A stretch of 64,000 bases of DNA, taken from UMGS1519 sp050951005 (GTDB taxonomy: Bacteria; Actinomycetota; Coriobacteriia; Coriobacteriales; Eggerthellaceae). Below are positions 1-8,228 of the stretch, in pieces; the first letter of the stretch is position 1, and each line of letters starts with the position of its first letter. A model generated the notes under the pieces. It saw only the letters and a program-made list of their open reading frames with translations, did not search any database and had not been told where the DNA came from. The stretch spans positions 124,001 through 188,000 of the forward strand of contig JBMNIP010000005.1 in the NCBI GenBank assembly GCA_050951005.1, given 5' to 3'. Position numbers and translations under genes: made by a program.

Positions 1-2
1 AG

Positions 3-80
3 ATCGAAACGCGCAAGCTGATTGACCTGTTTGCGCCACGTCCAGTTATCTTTAAGCATCGTACCGAGGGTACTCACTGA
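3..80 (+). CDS. C-terminal fragment of an unidentified protein
   Basis: The first bases of the window hold an open frame entering from the left edge and ending at a TGA at 78-80. It gives 25 residues that include KLIDLFAPRPVIFKHRTEG. The codon use looks like that of the neighbouring genes, so this is probably the true end of a gene. I do not recognise the family from so short a tail. The downstream gap to the convergent gene at 187 is about 100 bases and holds no clear terminator. Confidence 0.4.
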   Translation: METRKLIDLFAPRPVIFKHRTEGTH

Positions 81-186
81 TGACCTTTCATCGGATATCC
101 GTCCGTAGAACTATACCATGTGGCCAGGACAAGTTCATCGACGGGTCATTGCACATTCAATCTGGGGAAACGGGAATTCCCTACGG

Positions 187-1881
187 CTATTCCTGTACCA
201 ATCCCTTCGCGGCATCGGCCAGTTCTTCGAGTACCGCCTGCGATTCATCCCGGGTAACGCCATGGGAGAACACGTACACCTTGATCTTCGGTTCAGTGCC
301 GCTTGGACGGATGACGACCTTGTAATCCCCTTCAATGCGGAACTCCAGGACGTTGGATGAAGGAAGGTCGCCGACCCCGTTGAGATAATCGAGCACCTGT
401 GTGACCGGGTACCCACCGATGGAGGCCGGGGCTGATGCACGAAGGCCCTCCATGATGCTCTTCATCTGCTGCTGGCCCTCGAAGCCATCGAATTGGAAAT
501 TCATGGTCCTATTCACATAGAATCCGAATTCCTCATACAGCTTCTGCATTGCCTGCACCAAGTTCATGCCCGACTTGCGGTAATAGCGGGCCATCTGCAC
601 AATGAGCATGCTGGCCACGATAGCGTCCTTGTCGCGTACGTGAGAGCCGGCCAAGTAGCCGTAGCTTTCCTCGAAACCGAAGATGAAACGATCTTCCTGG
701 CAATACTTCTCGAGGATGCCGATCTGCTCTCCGATATATTTGAAACCGGTCAGCACTCGCTTGACCGTGACGCCGTATTTTTCGGCGATGGGCTCAACCA
801 TGTCCGAAGACACGATAGTGGTTACCGCGATGGGCTCTTGGGGCATGATGCCATGTGCAATGCGTTCGCGGCATAGGTAATCGAGGAGCAAGGACCCTAC
901 CTCATTACCGGTAAGGAGGACATAGTCCGCATCGTTCTTGACGGCTATCCCCACTCTGTCAGCATCGGGATCGGTGGCCAACAGCAAGTCGGGATGAACC
1001 TGCTCGCATACCTTGATTCCCTCTTCAAGCGCCTGCCGAATTTCGGGATTGGGCCGCGGGCAGGTGGGAAAATGCCCGTCCGGATCCTTCTGGCTTTCTA
1101 CCAAATGGACATCGGTCACGCCGATCTTATCGAAAATCTTCGTCACGCATTCAAGCCCCGTACCGTTCAAGGGCGTGTAGACCACGCGAACCTCGCCGTC
1201 TTCGTCATCCGGTTCGACGCTTTGGGCGTGAACTGCATTGATGAAAGCGGTAATCGTCTCTTCGGGAATAAGGCTGATGCGGCCGTCTTCCAGGGCAGTA
1301 TTGAAGTCGACGGCGTTGACCCCGTCAAACAAGTTCACGAGCGAGATGCACTCGGATATCGCTTCGGCAGCCTTCTCGGTAATCTGGCAGCCATCCGATC
1401 CATAAACCTTATACCCATTGTATTCAGCCGGGTTGTGGCTTGCAGTGATGTTGATTCCGGCATCGCAGCCGAGATGGCGCACCGCAAAGCTCAAGGCTGG
1501 CGTGGGTTCGAGCCGTGGGTATATATGGACCTCGATACCGTTTGCCGCTAAGACCGACGCTGCCGTCTGAGAGAAAAGCGCTGAATTCAGGCGGGAATCA
1601 AACGAGATGGCCACCGACGGTCGGTGATCCTGTGTCGATTGGTTCAGGTAGTCAGCCAGTCCCTGAGTAGCTTGTCCCACGGTGTAGATATTCATTCGAT
1701 TGGTGCCGACGCCCATGATTCCGCGGAGCCCCGCGGTGCCGAACGAAAGCGTCCGGTAGAATGCGTCAATCAGATCGGATTCATCATCTTGCGCGAGCAG
1801 CGTATCCAATTCTTCGATCAGAGCTTGGTCGATGAGATGCTCTTTCCACTCTTCGACCTGCTGCCGAATCCTCTCTTCCAT
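187..1881 (-). CDS. pgcA: phosphohexomutase (phosphoglucomutase/phosphomannomutase)
   Basis: A 564-residue alpha-D-phosphohexomutase that interconverts hexose 1- and 6-phosphates in the cytoplasm, feeding glycogen, cell-wall and sugar-nucleotide synthesis. The four family signatures are present in order: the phosphoserine loop ITASHNP (Ser about 148), the metal-binding loop DPDADRVG (about 305), the sugar-binding loop GFEESYGYL, and the phosphate-binding RPSGTEPKIKVY near the C-terminus. The length matches the longer PgcA/PGM2 type rather than the 450-residue ManB/GlmM type. The ATG at 1881 gives a full-length N-terminus. The gene stands alone and runs away from tRNA-Asn. Preference for glucose or mannose cannot be read from the sequence. 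Confidence 0.93.
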   Translation of the reverse strand: MEERIRQQVEEWKEHLIDQALIEELDTLLAQDDESDLIDAFYRTLSFGTAGLRGIMGVGTNRMNIYTVGQATQGLADYLNQSTQDHRPSVAISFDSRLNSALFSQTAASVLAANGIEVHIYPRLEPTPALSFAVRHLGCDAGINITASHNPAEYNGYKVYGSDGCQITEKAAEAISECISLVNLFDGVNAVDFNTALEDGRISLIPEETITAFINAVHAQSVEPDDEDGEVRVVYTPLNGTGLECVTKIFDKIGVTDVHLVESQKDPDGHFPTCPRPNPEIRQALEEGIKVCEQVHPDLLLATDPDADRVGIAVKNDADYVLLTGNEVGSLLLDYLCRERIAHGIMPQEPIAVTTIVSSDMVEPIAEKYGVTVKRVLTGFKYIGEQIGILEKYCQEDRFIFGFEESYGYLAGSHVRDKDAIVASMLIVQMARYYRKSGMNLVQAMQKLYEEFGFYVNRTMNFQFDGFEGQQQMKSIMEGLRASAPASIGGYPVTQVLDYLNGVGDLPSSNVLEFRIEGDYKVVIRPSGTEPKIKVYVFSHGVTRDESQAVLEELADAAKGLVQE

Positions 1882-2068
1882 CAGCGCCGTCCTCTCCCGT
1901 GCCGATTCCCATTCGCGCAGTTGCCGACGCGCGAAACCCGATGTTTCTTGGACGTTCTAGGTATACTGCAAACATCGACAGAATCCCTATCGACTGACGT
2001 AAAACCATAACCTCAACGGGATATGCCAGAATTATTGACGCATATTTAACGAAACTTCGAAATCCCCC

Positions 2069-2096
2069 TTGCCAAAGCATCCGAGTTGAGTATTAT
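2069..2096 (+). promoter_or_regulatory. promoter of tRNA-Asn
   Basis: A -35 hexamer TTGCCA (2069-2074) and a -10 hexamer TATTAT (2091-2096) are separated by 16 bases. They lie about 28 bases before the tRNA-Asn 5' end. A short GTGAG/CTCAC hairpin follows in the leader. The TTGC-type -35 recurs at other tRNA genes in this window. Confidence 0.6.
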
Positions 2097-2124
2097 AGAT
2101 TCTTGCGTGAGAAAGCTCACCTAT

Positions 2125-2199
2125 TCCTCGGTAGCTCAACGGCAGAGCATCCGGCTGTTAACCGGAGGGTTGTAGGTTCGAATCCTACCCGGGGAGCCA
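2125..2199 (+). tRNA. tRNA-Asn(GTT)
   Basis: A complete cloverleaf can be drawn. The acceptor stem is TCCTCGG/CCGGGGA, the D stem GCTC/GAGC, the anticodon loop CTGTTAA with anticodon GTT, the T stem GTAGG/CCTAC with loop TTCGAAT. The discriminator is G and the CCA end is encoded. It has its own promoter upstream and a strong terminator ten bases downstream, so it is a single-gene transcription unit. Confidence 0.97.
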
Positions 2200-2208
2200 G
2201 TGCTTCAG

Positions 2209-2235
2209 AGCCCGCCGATTCCCGGTGGGCTTTTC
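2209..2235 (+). terminator. rho-independent terminator of tRNA-Asn
   Basis: A 9-bp stem (AGCCCGCCG with CGGTGGGCT, one G-T pair) has a 5-base loop and a short T run. It lies ten bases past the tRNA-Asn CCA end and ahead of the sirtuin start, so the sirtuin reading frame should not be extended upstream of it. Confidence 0.8.
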
Positions 2236-2313
2236 TATTCTGATTTCGAACGCGGATCCGGTCAAATGCCTATACTTGGAGCCAGAAGCGAATGTTCTGA
2301 AAGGAGCATTGCC

Positions 2314-3045
2314 ATGATCGCTGAATTTCAAGATGGGCAGCAAGCATTGAAACGTGCAGTCCTCGCGAGCGACAATGTGGTCTTCTTCGGCGGCGCCGGT
2401 GTGTCCACCGAAAGCGGAATCCCTGATTTCCGCAGCTCAAACGGGCTCTACCATCAATCCTATCGCTATCCTCCCGAGCAGGTGGTAAGCCATTCGTTCT
2501 TCATGGAGCATACCGAAGCGTTCTATGAGTTCTATCGAGACAAGATGATTAACCTGGATGCTCAGCCCAATATGGCGCACCGACGGTTAGCCGAACTTGA
2601 AAGGCAGGGCCACGTAAGGGCGATTGTTACTCAGAACATCGACGGCTTGCATCAGAAAGCAGGCAGTTCTTGCGTCTACGAGCTGCACGGAAGCGTACAT
2701 CGCAACTACTGCATGGATTGTCACGCGTTCTACCCCGTGGAATACATCGTGGAGACTCCAGGCATTCCCCACTGCGAGCAATGTGGGGGCATCGTCAAAC
2801 CTGATGTGGTGTTGTACGAGGAGGCCCTTGATGAGAACGTATTGGAAAATGCCGTTCGTGCAATCTCCCAAGCCGAGGTGCTCATCTGTGCCGGCACTTC
2901 CCTCTCCGTATACCCTGCCGCTGGCTTGTTACGGTACTTCTCGGGAAAGACGCTAGCAGTGATCAACCTATCCCCCACTGCACTCGACAAGAATGCCGAT
3001 ATTCTGATTCCAGCAAAGGTCGGCGAGGTTTTCGATTGGGATTGA
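2314..3045 (+). CDS. cobB: NAD-dependent protein deacylase, Sir2 family
   Basis: A 243-residue sirtuin that removes acetyl or other acyl groups from lysine side chains using NAD+. It has the NAD-binding GAGVSTESGIPDFRS, the TQNIDGLHQKAG signature, the catalytic His in HGS, four zinc-ligand cysteines as two CxxC pairs (CMDC and CEQC), and the ribose-binding GTSLSVYPAA. The start chosen is ATG 2314, which has an AAAGGAG ribosome site. An upstream in-frame start at 2200 would run through the tRNA-Asn terminator. The gene faces the rRNA methyltransferase gene tail to tail. Confidence 0.95.
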   Translation: MIAEFQDGQQALKRAVLASDNVVFFGGAGVSTESGIPDFRSSNGLYHQSYRYPPEQVVSHSFFMEHTEAFYEFYRDKMINLDAQPNMAHRRLAELERQGHVRAIVTQNIDGLHQKAGSSCVYELHGSVHRNYCMDCHAFYPVEYIVETPGIPHCEQCGGIVKPDVVLYEEALDENVLENAVRAISQAEVLICAGTSLSVYPAAGLLRYFSGKTLAVINLSPTALDKNADILIPAKVGEVFDWD

Positions 3046-3079
3046 TACCACTTTTCTCTTGACCCGATATGTGCACATT

Positions 3080-3123
3080 CCAAGCTCGCCTGGTCGTATA
3101 GATTTCCCAATAGGCGAGCTTGG
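3080..3123. repeat. 12-bp perfect inverted repeat between convergent genes
   Basis: CCAAGCTCGCCT (3080-3091) is repeated in inverse at 3112-3123 with a 20-base gap. It sits between the convergent sirtuin and rRNA methyltransferase genes. No T run follows on either strand, so it may act as a terminator of the factor-dependent kind or only as an RNA end-stabilising hairpin. Confidence 0.6.
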
Positions 3124-3143
3124 TCTGCAAAAGAAGCGGGGCG

Positions 3144-6100
3144 CTAGGCGCTCTTGCCAGTTGTTTCGCTTCCCGCCGGATTGTCTTTCTGCGGTTTGTC
3201 ACATCGAGACGTCTCGGGCATTGCATTCTGGGACACTGCTTCTTCGGCTTCTGATTCTGCCTTCCCATCGGTCGATTCCGCGGGTTCGCGCGGATTTTCC
3301 GAGTCGGCCAGTTCCTGTTCAGGGTGAGAGGCGACAGCTCTACGCGCAGCAGGTTCGGCGGGACCGAGTGCGGCAGCCTGATCCTCGGAGTCCTCGCTAT
3401 CGGCGGCTTCTTCTGCTTCGCGTTCTGCAGCCAATCGCGCAATAGCTTTCTCGCGCTCTTCGGCACTCATATGTCGTACCAAATAGCATTTATGGATATT
3501 CATGCGGCGCTCGAAATCCTGCGGGATGGTACGTTCCGAGATGTCTTCAATGCTGATACCGAAGTTTGCCAGACGCCACAGATTAGGTTTGAAGTTCTTC
3601 AGGTTGCAGGAGAAGATGCACAGACCGTTCCGCTCCAGAAGATGCGAGATACCCACGAGCAGCTCGAAATGATCGCGTTGGACGTCCCAAGTGCGCGAAC
3701 CCATCTGCTTCGAATTGCTGAAGGTGGGAGGATCAACGAAGATCAAATCGTAGATGCGGTGCTTGCGGCGCGCATCGGCAATCCAGGACATCACGTCCTC
3801 ACGTTCGAATCGATGGGCCCGGCCCTCGAACCCGTTGTTCTCCATATTGCGCTGCGCCCATTGCAGATAGTTACCCGACATATCGACGGTCATGGTCGAG
3901 CGCGCTCCACCGCCGGCCGCATAGACCGTTGCGGATCCGGTGTAAGCAAACAGGTTCAAGAAGCTCTTTCCCTGGGAATGGTCTTGGATCATCTGGCGAA
4001 TCAAACGGTGGTCGAGGAATAGGCCGGTATCGAGTCGCCCTCCCAGGTCGACCTCGAAGGTATAACCGCCTTCTTTCACATGGATGATGCGCGACTCGGA
4101 ACCGGCATCCCGGTATTGCCCACCACCTTTCTCTTGGCGTCGGGTTTTTGTGAAGACATCGCTCGGGCTGATGCCGAGGACCACCGGGGCGATGGCAAGT
4201 ACATCTTCGAACCTACGGCGCGCGCGATCCTGGTCGACCGTAGCCGGAGGCGCATATTCGGCGATGGACAGATATGGCCTTCCCTCTAGATCCTCATAGC
4301 GATCGACGGCAACCATGTAATCCAGCAAATCTGCATCGTAAATGCGATAGCAGGAGATCCCCATGGTCTGAGCCCATTTGCGTCGTTCTTTTGCAACTTT
4401 TCGCAAGCGGGCGGCAAATTGGTCGCTGCCCTTCTCGTACACCGGCACCTGATGCTCGATACCGTCATCGAGCCCGACTACAGTAAGCAGCTGTCGTGGA
4501 ACAGGCGGTTTGGTGAAGATAAGCAGTGGCGCTTCGATCCGTTTGCCGCCGACGTGTTCTTCCTGAACCGGGGCATGACCGTAGATAGGCGCAAGATCGG
4601 CGCCTATCTCGGCGTACAGAGAACCCTCGGGAGCTTGCTCCGACGCCCTCATGAACAGTTCGGTGCCTAATGCGTTATAGGCAACGTCCGCATCGTGTTC
4701 GGGCAGGAGGTTGGCTGCTACGAGTGCTGCCTGGCGAATCACCGGCCTGTTATCCTCGCCCGAAGCCTCGACCTGCTTCAGGTATGATTCGGCCGCACGG
4801 GTAGCAGCCCGCATCGTGCGATCCGTGGCCTCAATGACTGCTTCCTCTTCTACGGTGATGATTCGTCCCAGTCCCTCGATGCCAGCCGACTTGAGGTATT
4901 GAGCAGCTTGTTCGGCAACCGATGGACGGCGGGTGATGCCGAGCGCAAGGACGCCCAGCCCCTGTGCGTCTTGCAGCCCATGTTCAAAGCGCTCATCTGC
5001 CTCATCGACTAGACGGTTCCAAAGCTCGGGGTCATGTTCGCCCCACCCTTCGAAACCCCACTTGGAACGAGTCAGGCCGGGAGCGCGATCGGCAACCACG
5101 GTTGCCGCCTCAACTGCAAGCATGGGGTTGTTGCACACGGGGTCAATGAGCCGGAAATGCCGGCGATACCCCAGCGTTCGCCAGTTAACGGATTCCAGCA
5201 GCATGTTCGCGAAGGCAACATCGACCGATACATTCTGACTACGATGTGCGATGTACGAGCGGTTATAAAGGCTCTCTCCTGCCAAATCGAAGGAGACGGT
5301 AGCCTTCTCGCGATAGAGACGCACCGAGATGACGGCATCGGGATTCTTGGGATCGACATCTGGACGGATACCGCGGACCTGCCGCACCTTATCGCAGATG
5401 GCGTCCTTGATCCGCTGCGAAGTATAGTGGGAGTTCCGAAGTTCGGCATTCGTGCCGTTCACGAACACGGCGATCGTCGCACTTTCTGCGATGGCTCGAT
5501 GCCAGGGAAGCTGACGAATATTCGAGTACAGATCATCGGCGTCACGGCACGCAACACGTCCCATTACAACGAGGATACGCGAAGACAACCGCGACCAAAG
5601 CAGCGCCTTGTATGCATGCTCCAAATCGGTGAAGAAGGTAACGCCGCCGCCGAGAGGACGGGTTTTCTTGATGCCGAAGGTCTTCAATTCGCGGGCGAGC
5701 GCCTCTTCCATACCCGACTGGCAGCTTGCAAAGAATTCGGGGTAGAATTCCCGTTCTCCTTGATTTCCGTCATGTTCTCGGGAAGCGTGTTCGGATCGTT
5801 GTGGGAGGCGGTCTTCATTTCGATTGAAATCGCTGCGATCGGGGCGATGCATGCTCTGCGCGCGTTCGTGATCGGCTCCATGGTTACGTCGCTCGGGCCG
5901 CGCATTACGGTCTCCATTGCGATCGAATCGGCGATCGCGGCGATTGTCGATCCGGGACCCGCGATTGCTTTGCCGTTGCTTATCAGGGCCTTGATGCCCG
6001 TTTCGATGGCTATCCGAATGTCCATGGTTGTAGGAATGAGGACCGGATCCCTTGCCGTGGTACCCATCGCGTCTTGCACCGTGGCTATCGTGCCGGGGCG

Positions 6101-6230
6101 CTGCCGATTTGCCTCGGCCGGAACCGTGTCCGTTATACCGGCGTTTGCCTTTATCCCCGTTGCCTGAGCGTGCAGGTCCTCGGCCTCGTCCGTTACCGCG
6201 TCGTCCTGCGCTGCTGTTGTTGTCTTCCAT
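3144..6230 (-). CDS. rlmL: RlmKL-type 23S rRNA methyltransferase with degenerate RlmL half
   Basis: A 1028-residue homologue of RlmKL (RlmL makes m2G2445 and RlmK m7G2069 in E. coli 23S rRNA). Residues 1-160 are a low-complexity Arg/Gly/His/Asn-rich tail, 162-320 a THUMP-containing region, 355-570 the RlmL-like fold, and 670-920 the RlmK half. An acidic tail of about 108 residues ends the protein. The RlmK half is intact: LNLFAYTGSATVYAAGGG (motif I) and VDPPTFSNS (motif IV). In the RlmL half the expected DPxCGSGT is DPVCNNPML (363-371) and the NPPYGE motif is replaced around NLLPEH (508-512), so that half is probably inactive. A ribosome site (AGGAAAG) precedes the ATG. Confidence 0.85.
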   Translation of the reverse strand: MEDNNSSAGRRGNGRGRGPARSGNGDKGKRRYNGHGSGRGKSAAPRHDSHGARRDGYHGKGSGPHSYNHGHSDSHRNGHQGPDKQRQSNRGSRIDNRRDRRFDRNGDRNARPERRNHGADHERAQSMHRPDRSDFNRNEDRLPQRSEHASREHDGNQGEREFYPEFFASCQSGMEEALARELKTFGIKKTRPLGGGVTFFTDLEHAYKALLWSRLSSRILVVMGRVACRDADDLYSNIRQLPWHRAIAESATIAVFVNGTNAELRNSHYTSQRIKDAICDKVRQVRGIRPDVDPKNPDAVISVRLYREKATVSFDLAGESLYNRSYIAHRSQNVSVDVAFANMLLESVNWRTLGYRRHFRLIDPVCNNPMLAVEAATVVADRAPGLTRSKWGFEGWGEHDPELWNRLVDEADERFEHGLQDAQGLGVLALGITRRPSVAEQAAQYLKSAGIEGLGRIITVEEEAVIEATDRTMRAATRAAESYLKQVEASGEDNRPVIRQAALVAANLLPEHDADVAYNALGTELFMRASEQAPEGSLYAEIGADLAPIYGHAPVQEEHVGGKRIEAPLLIFTKPPVPRQLLTVVGLDDGIEHQVPVYEKGSDQFAARLRKVAKERRKWAQTMGISCYRIYDADLLDYMVAVDRYEDLEGRPYLSIAEYAPPATVDQDRARRRFEDVLAIAPVVLGISPSDVFTKTRRQEKGGGQYRDAGSESRIIHVKEGGYTFEVDLGGRLDTGLFLDHRLIRQMIQDHSQGKSFLNLFAYTGSATVYAAGGGARSTMTVDMSGNYLQWAQRNMENNGFEGRAHRFEREDVMSWIADARRKHRIYDLIFVDPPTFSNSKQMGSRTWDVQRDHFELLVGISHLLERNGLCIFSCNLKNFKPNLWRLANFGISIEDISERTIPQDFERRMNIHKCYLVRHMSAEEREKAIARLAAEREAEEAADSEDSEDQAAALGPAEPAARRAVASHPEQELADSENPREPAESTDGKAESEAEEAVSQNAMPETSRCDKPQKDNPAGSETTGKSA

Positions 6231-6321
6231 GACTTTCCTATCAAAATATGGGGCCCCGGCGCTGACCTCCGCTTTTAGGCTCAGGGCAGCCGATGTGCCA
6301 GGGCGATGTTACGCACAGGCG

Positions 6322-8055
6322 TTAATCTTCCAGATAATCTTTCAGCTTGCTCGAACGGCTCGGATGGCGGAGCTTTGCCAGTGTCTTGCTTTCGATTTGG
6401 CGGATGCGTTCACGCGTGACGCCGAATTCCCGTCCGACTTCCTCAAGGGTCCGCGGATGGCCGTCCTCCAAACCGAAGCGCAGGGTGATTACCTTGCGCT
6501 CGCGTTCGGCCAGACCATCAAGCACCTTGCTTAGCTGTTCCTGAAGCATGCTGAAGCTTGCAGCATCCGGTGGGACGATGGCGGAGTCGTCTTCGATGAA
6601 GTCGCCAAGTTGGCTATCTTCCTCTTCGCCTATCGGAGTCTCAAGCGATACGGGTTCCTGGCTGATCTTCTGGATCTCGCGAATACGCTCGGGCGGCAGG
6701 TCCATTTCTTCGCCGATTTCCTCGGGAGTAGGCTCGCGTCCGAGTTCCTGCAGCAATTGGCGCTGGATCCGCACGAGCTTATTGATCGTTTCAACCATAT
6801 GCACCGGGATGCGGATGGTGCGCGCCTGGTCGGCGATTGCGCGGGTGATAGCTTGGCGAATCCACCAGGTGGCATACGTGGAGAACTTGAACCCCTTGGT
6901 GTAGTCGAATTTCTCGACCGCGCGGATCAGGCCGAGATTGCCCTCTTGGATCAGGTCGAGGAACAGCATACCGCGACCGACATAGCGTTTAGCGATGGAG
7001 ACCACCAGACGAAGATTGGCCTCGATCAGCTGCTGCTTCGCCTCAAGCCCCACATTGACGATGCGGTTCAAGCGGCGGCTCTCGCGGCGCGTGAGCTCGC
7101 GGCCCTCTTCCTCGGCAGCATCAAGCTCGGCCTGCGCGTTGACGCCTGCCTCGATTTTCATGGCAAGGTCTATTTCCTCCGAAGCAGTCAGAAGGGGCAC
7201 CTTGCCGATTTCCTTGAGGTACATTCTCACCGGATCGCCCGTCAGTTGCGTTACCGATGTGTCCTGGGAACGGCGCCGGGAAACGCGTGCGGAATTCTTC
7301 TTCGAGGTGATCTTCGGAAGATGCACATCGCTTGCGGCGTTCAATTCATGCTCGGGGATACCCTCGATGAGATTCTCCCCATCGTCGGTTCCCTTGCTGT
7401 CATCATCGGAGGCGACTACATGCGATTCTGCATCGGCATCGGATCCGCCCATCGCGCGGGACGCGGCTTCTGCGGCCACTTTCTCAACGCTCTGGCCATC
7501 GTCTTCGCGAAACGCATCGTCGGCATCGAATTCATCCACGCCGTTAGCGGCAGAGGTCTTGGTGGTCGTCGGATTCTTTTTCGCTGTATCCTTCTTAGCT
7601 GAGGAGGATTTCTTGGCGGTCGCCGACGAAGTGGAAGGCGATGATTTCGTTTTCGCCTTGGACTGGGCAGGCTTCCCCGTCGTCTTCTTCTTGGTTCCCT
7701 TTGTGCTCTTCGCGCCTTTCTCAGATGATTTCTTGGCCGTGGAACCGGCGCTCTTGGTCGACTTGCTTTTCTTCGCGGCCGACTTGGTTGAGTTCTTCTT
7801 CGTTGTGCTCTTGGCCTGCTTGGCCGTTGGCTTCTTTTCAGCAAGCGATTCGGTGGAAGAATCGGCGGATTCGCTCTTGGCAGCCGTCTTCGACGCGGTC
7901 TTCTTTACAGCGGTCTTCTTAGCCGCAGCCGTCGTCTTTTTGGCGGGTGCCTTCTTGGCGCTGCTCTTCTTCACCTTCTGTTCTGTGCTATTCGATTGTT
8001 TGGGCTTGCTTGTCTTGGTAGTTGCGGAGGATTTCTTCTCTGAGGCTTCTGCCAC
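6322..8055 (-). CDS. rpoD: primary RNA polymerase sigma factor (sigma-70/SigA)
   Basis: A 577-residue primary sigma factor. Residues 1 to about 190 are rich in Lys, Ala, Ser and Thr, resembling histone H1 tails, followed by an acidic linker. Region 1.2 begins near TGDPVRMYLKEIGKVPLL; region 2 carries LRLVVSIAKRYVGRGMLFLD and the -10 reading YTKGFKFSTYATWWIRQA; regions 3 and 4 follow, ending in the helix-turn-helix RTLEEVGREFGVTRERIRQI. The start is GTG 8055 with a GGAAG ribosome site; an ATG is not available near it. Lys/Ala-rich N-termini are known in actinobacterial primary sigma factors. The gene lies between the rRNA methyltransferase and priA genes, all on the minus strand. Confidence 0.97.
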   Translation of the reverse strand: MAEASEKKSSATTKTSKPKQSNSTEQKVKKSSAKKAPAKKTTAAAKKTAVKKTASKTAAKSESADSSTESLAEKKPTAKQAKSTTKKNSTKSAAKKSKSTKSAGSTAKKSSEKGAKSTKGTKKKTTGKPAQSKAKTKSSPSTSSATAKKSSSAKKDTAKKNPTTTKTSAANGVDEFDADDAFREDDGQSVEKVAAEAASRAMGGSDADAESHVVASDDDSKGTDDGENLIEGIPEHELNAASDVHLPKITSKKNSARVSRRRSQDTSVTQLTGDPVRMYLKEIGKVPLLTASEEIDLAMKIEAGVNAQAELDAAEEEGRELTRRESRRLNRIVNVGLEAKQQLIEANLRLVVSIAKRYVGRGMLFLDLIQEGNLGLIRAVEKFDYTKGFKFSTYATWWIRQAITRAIADQARTIRIPVHMVETINKLVRIQRQLLQELGREPTPEEIGEEMDLPPERIREIQKISQEPVSLETPIGEEEDSQLGDFIEDDSAIVPPDAASFSMLQEQLSKVLDGLAERERKVITLRFGLEDGHPRTLEEVGREFGVTRERIRQIESKTLAKLRHPSRSSKLKDYLED

Positions 8056-8228
8056 GTCAACTTCCTTTCGACTGTCATGAATGTCGACACAGTTCTCCTA
8101 GTATCAACGGAACTTCTTTTCTAACAGATACAACCGGTTTTACGTCAGCATTACACAATATCTTCGGAAAATTTCCGAGAATATCCGTATAGAACCCAAT
8201 GTATGGTGGCTACAGAGGGAAACTGAAG

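Noticed and set aside
2125..2235. tRNA-Asn as an integration site
   Set aside because: No integrase gene or repeated tRNA 3' end was found nearby; the downstream genes are housekeeping.
5034..6167. 377-codon plus-strand frame with hydrophobic C-terminus
   Set aside because: It is antisense to the Arg/Gly-rich tail and THUMP region of the rRNA methyltransferase gene.
6995..8080. 361-codon plus-strand frame with long Phe/Leu/Val-rich stretch resembling a membrane protein
   Set aside because: It is the complement of the Lys/Ala-rich rpoD N-terminus; Lys codons read backwards give Phe and Leu.
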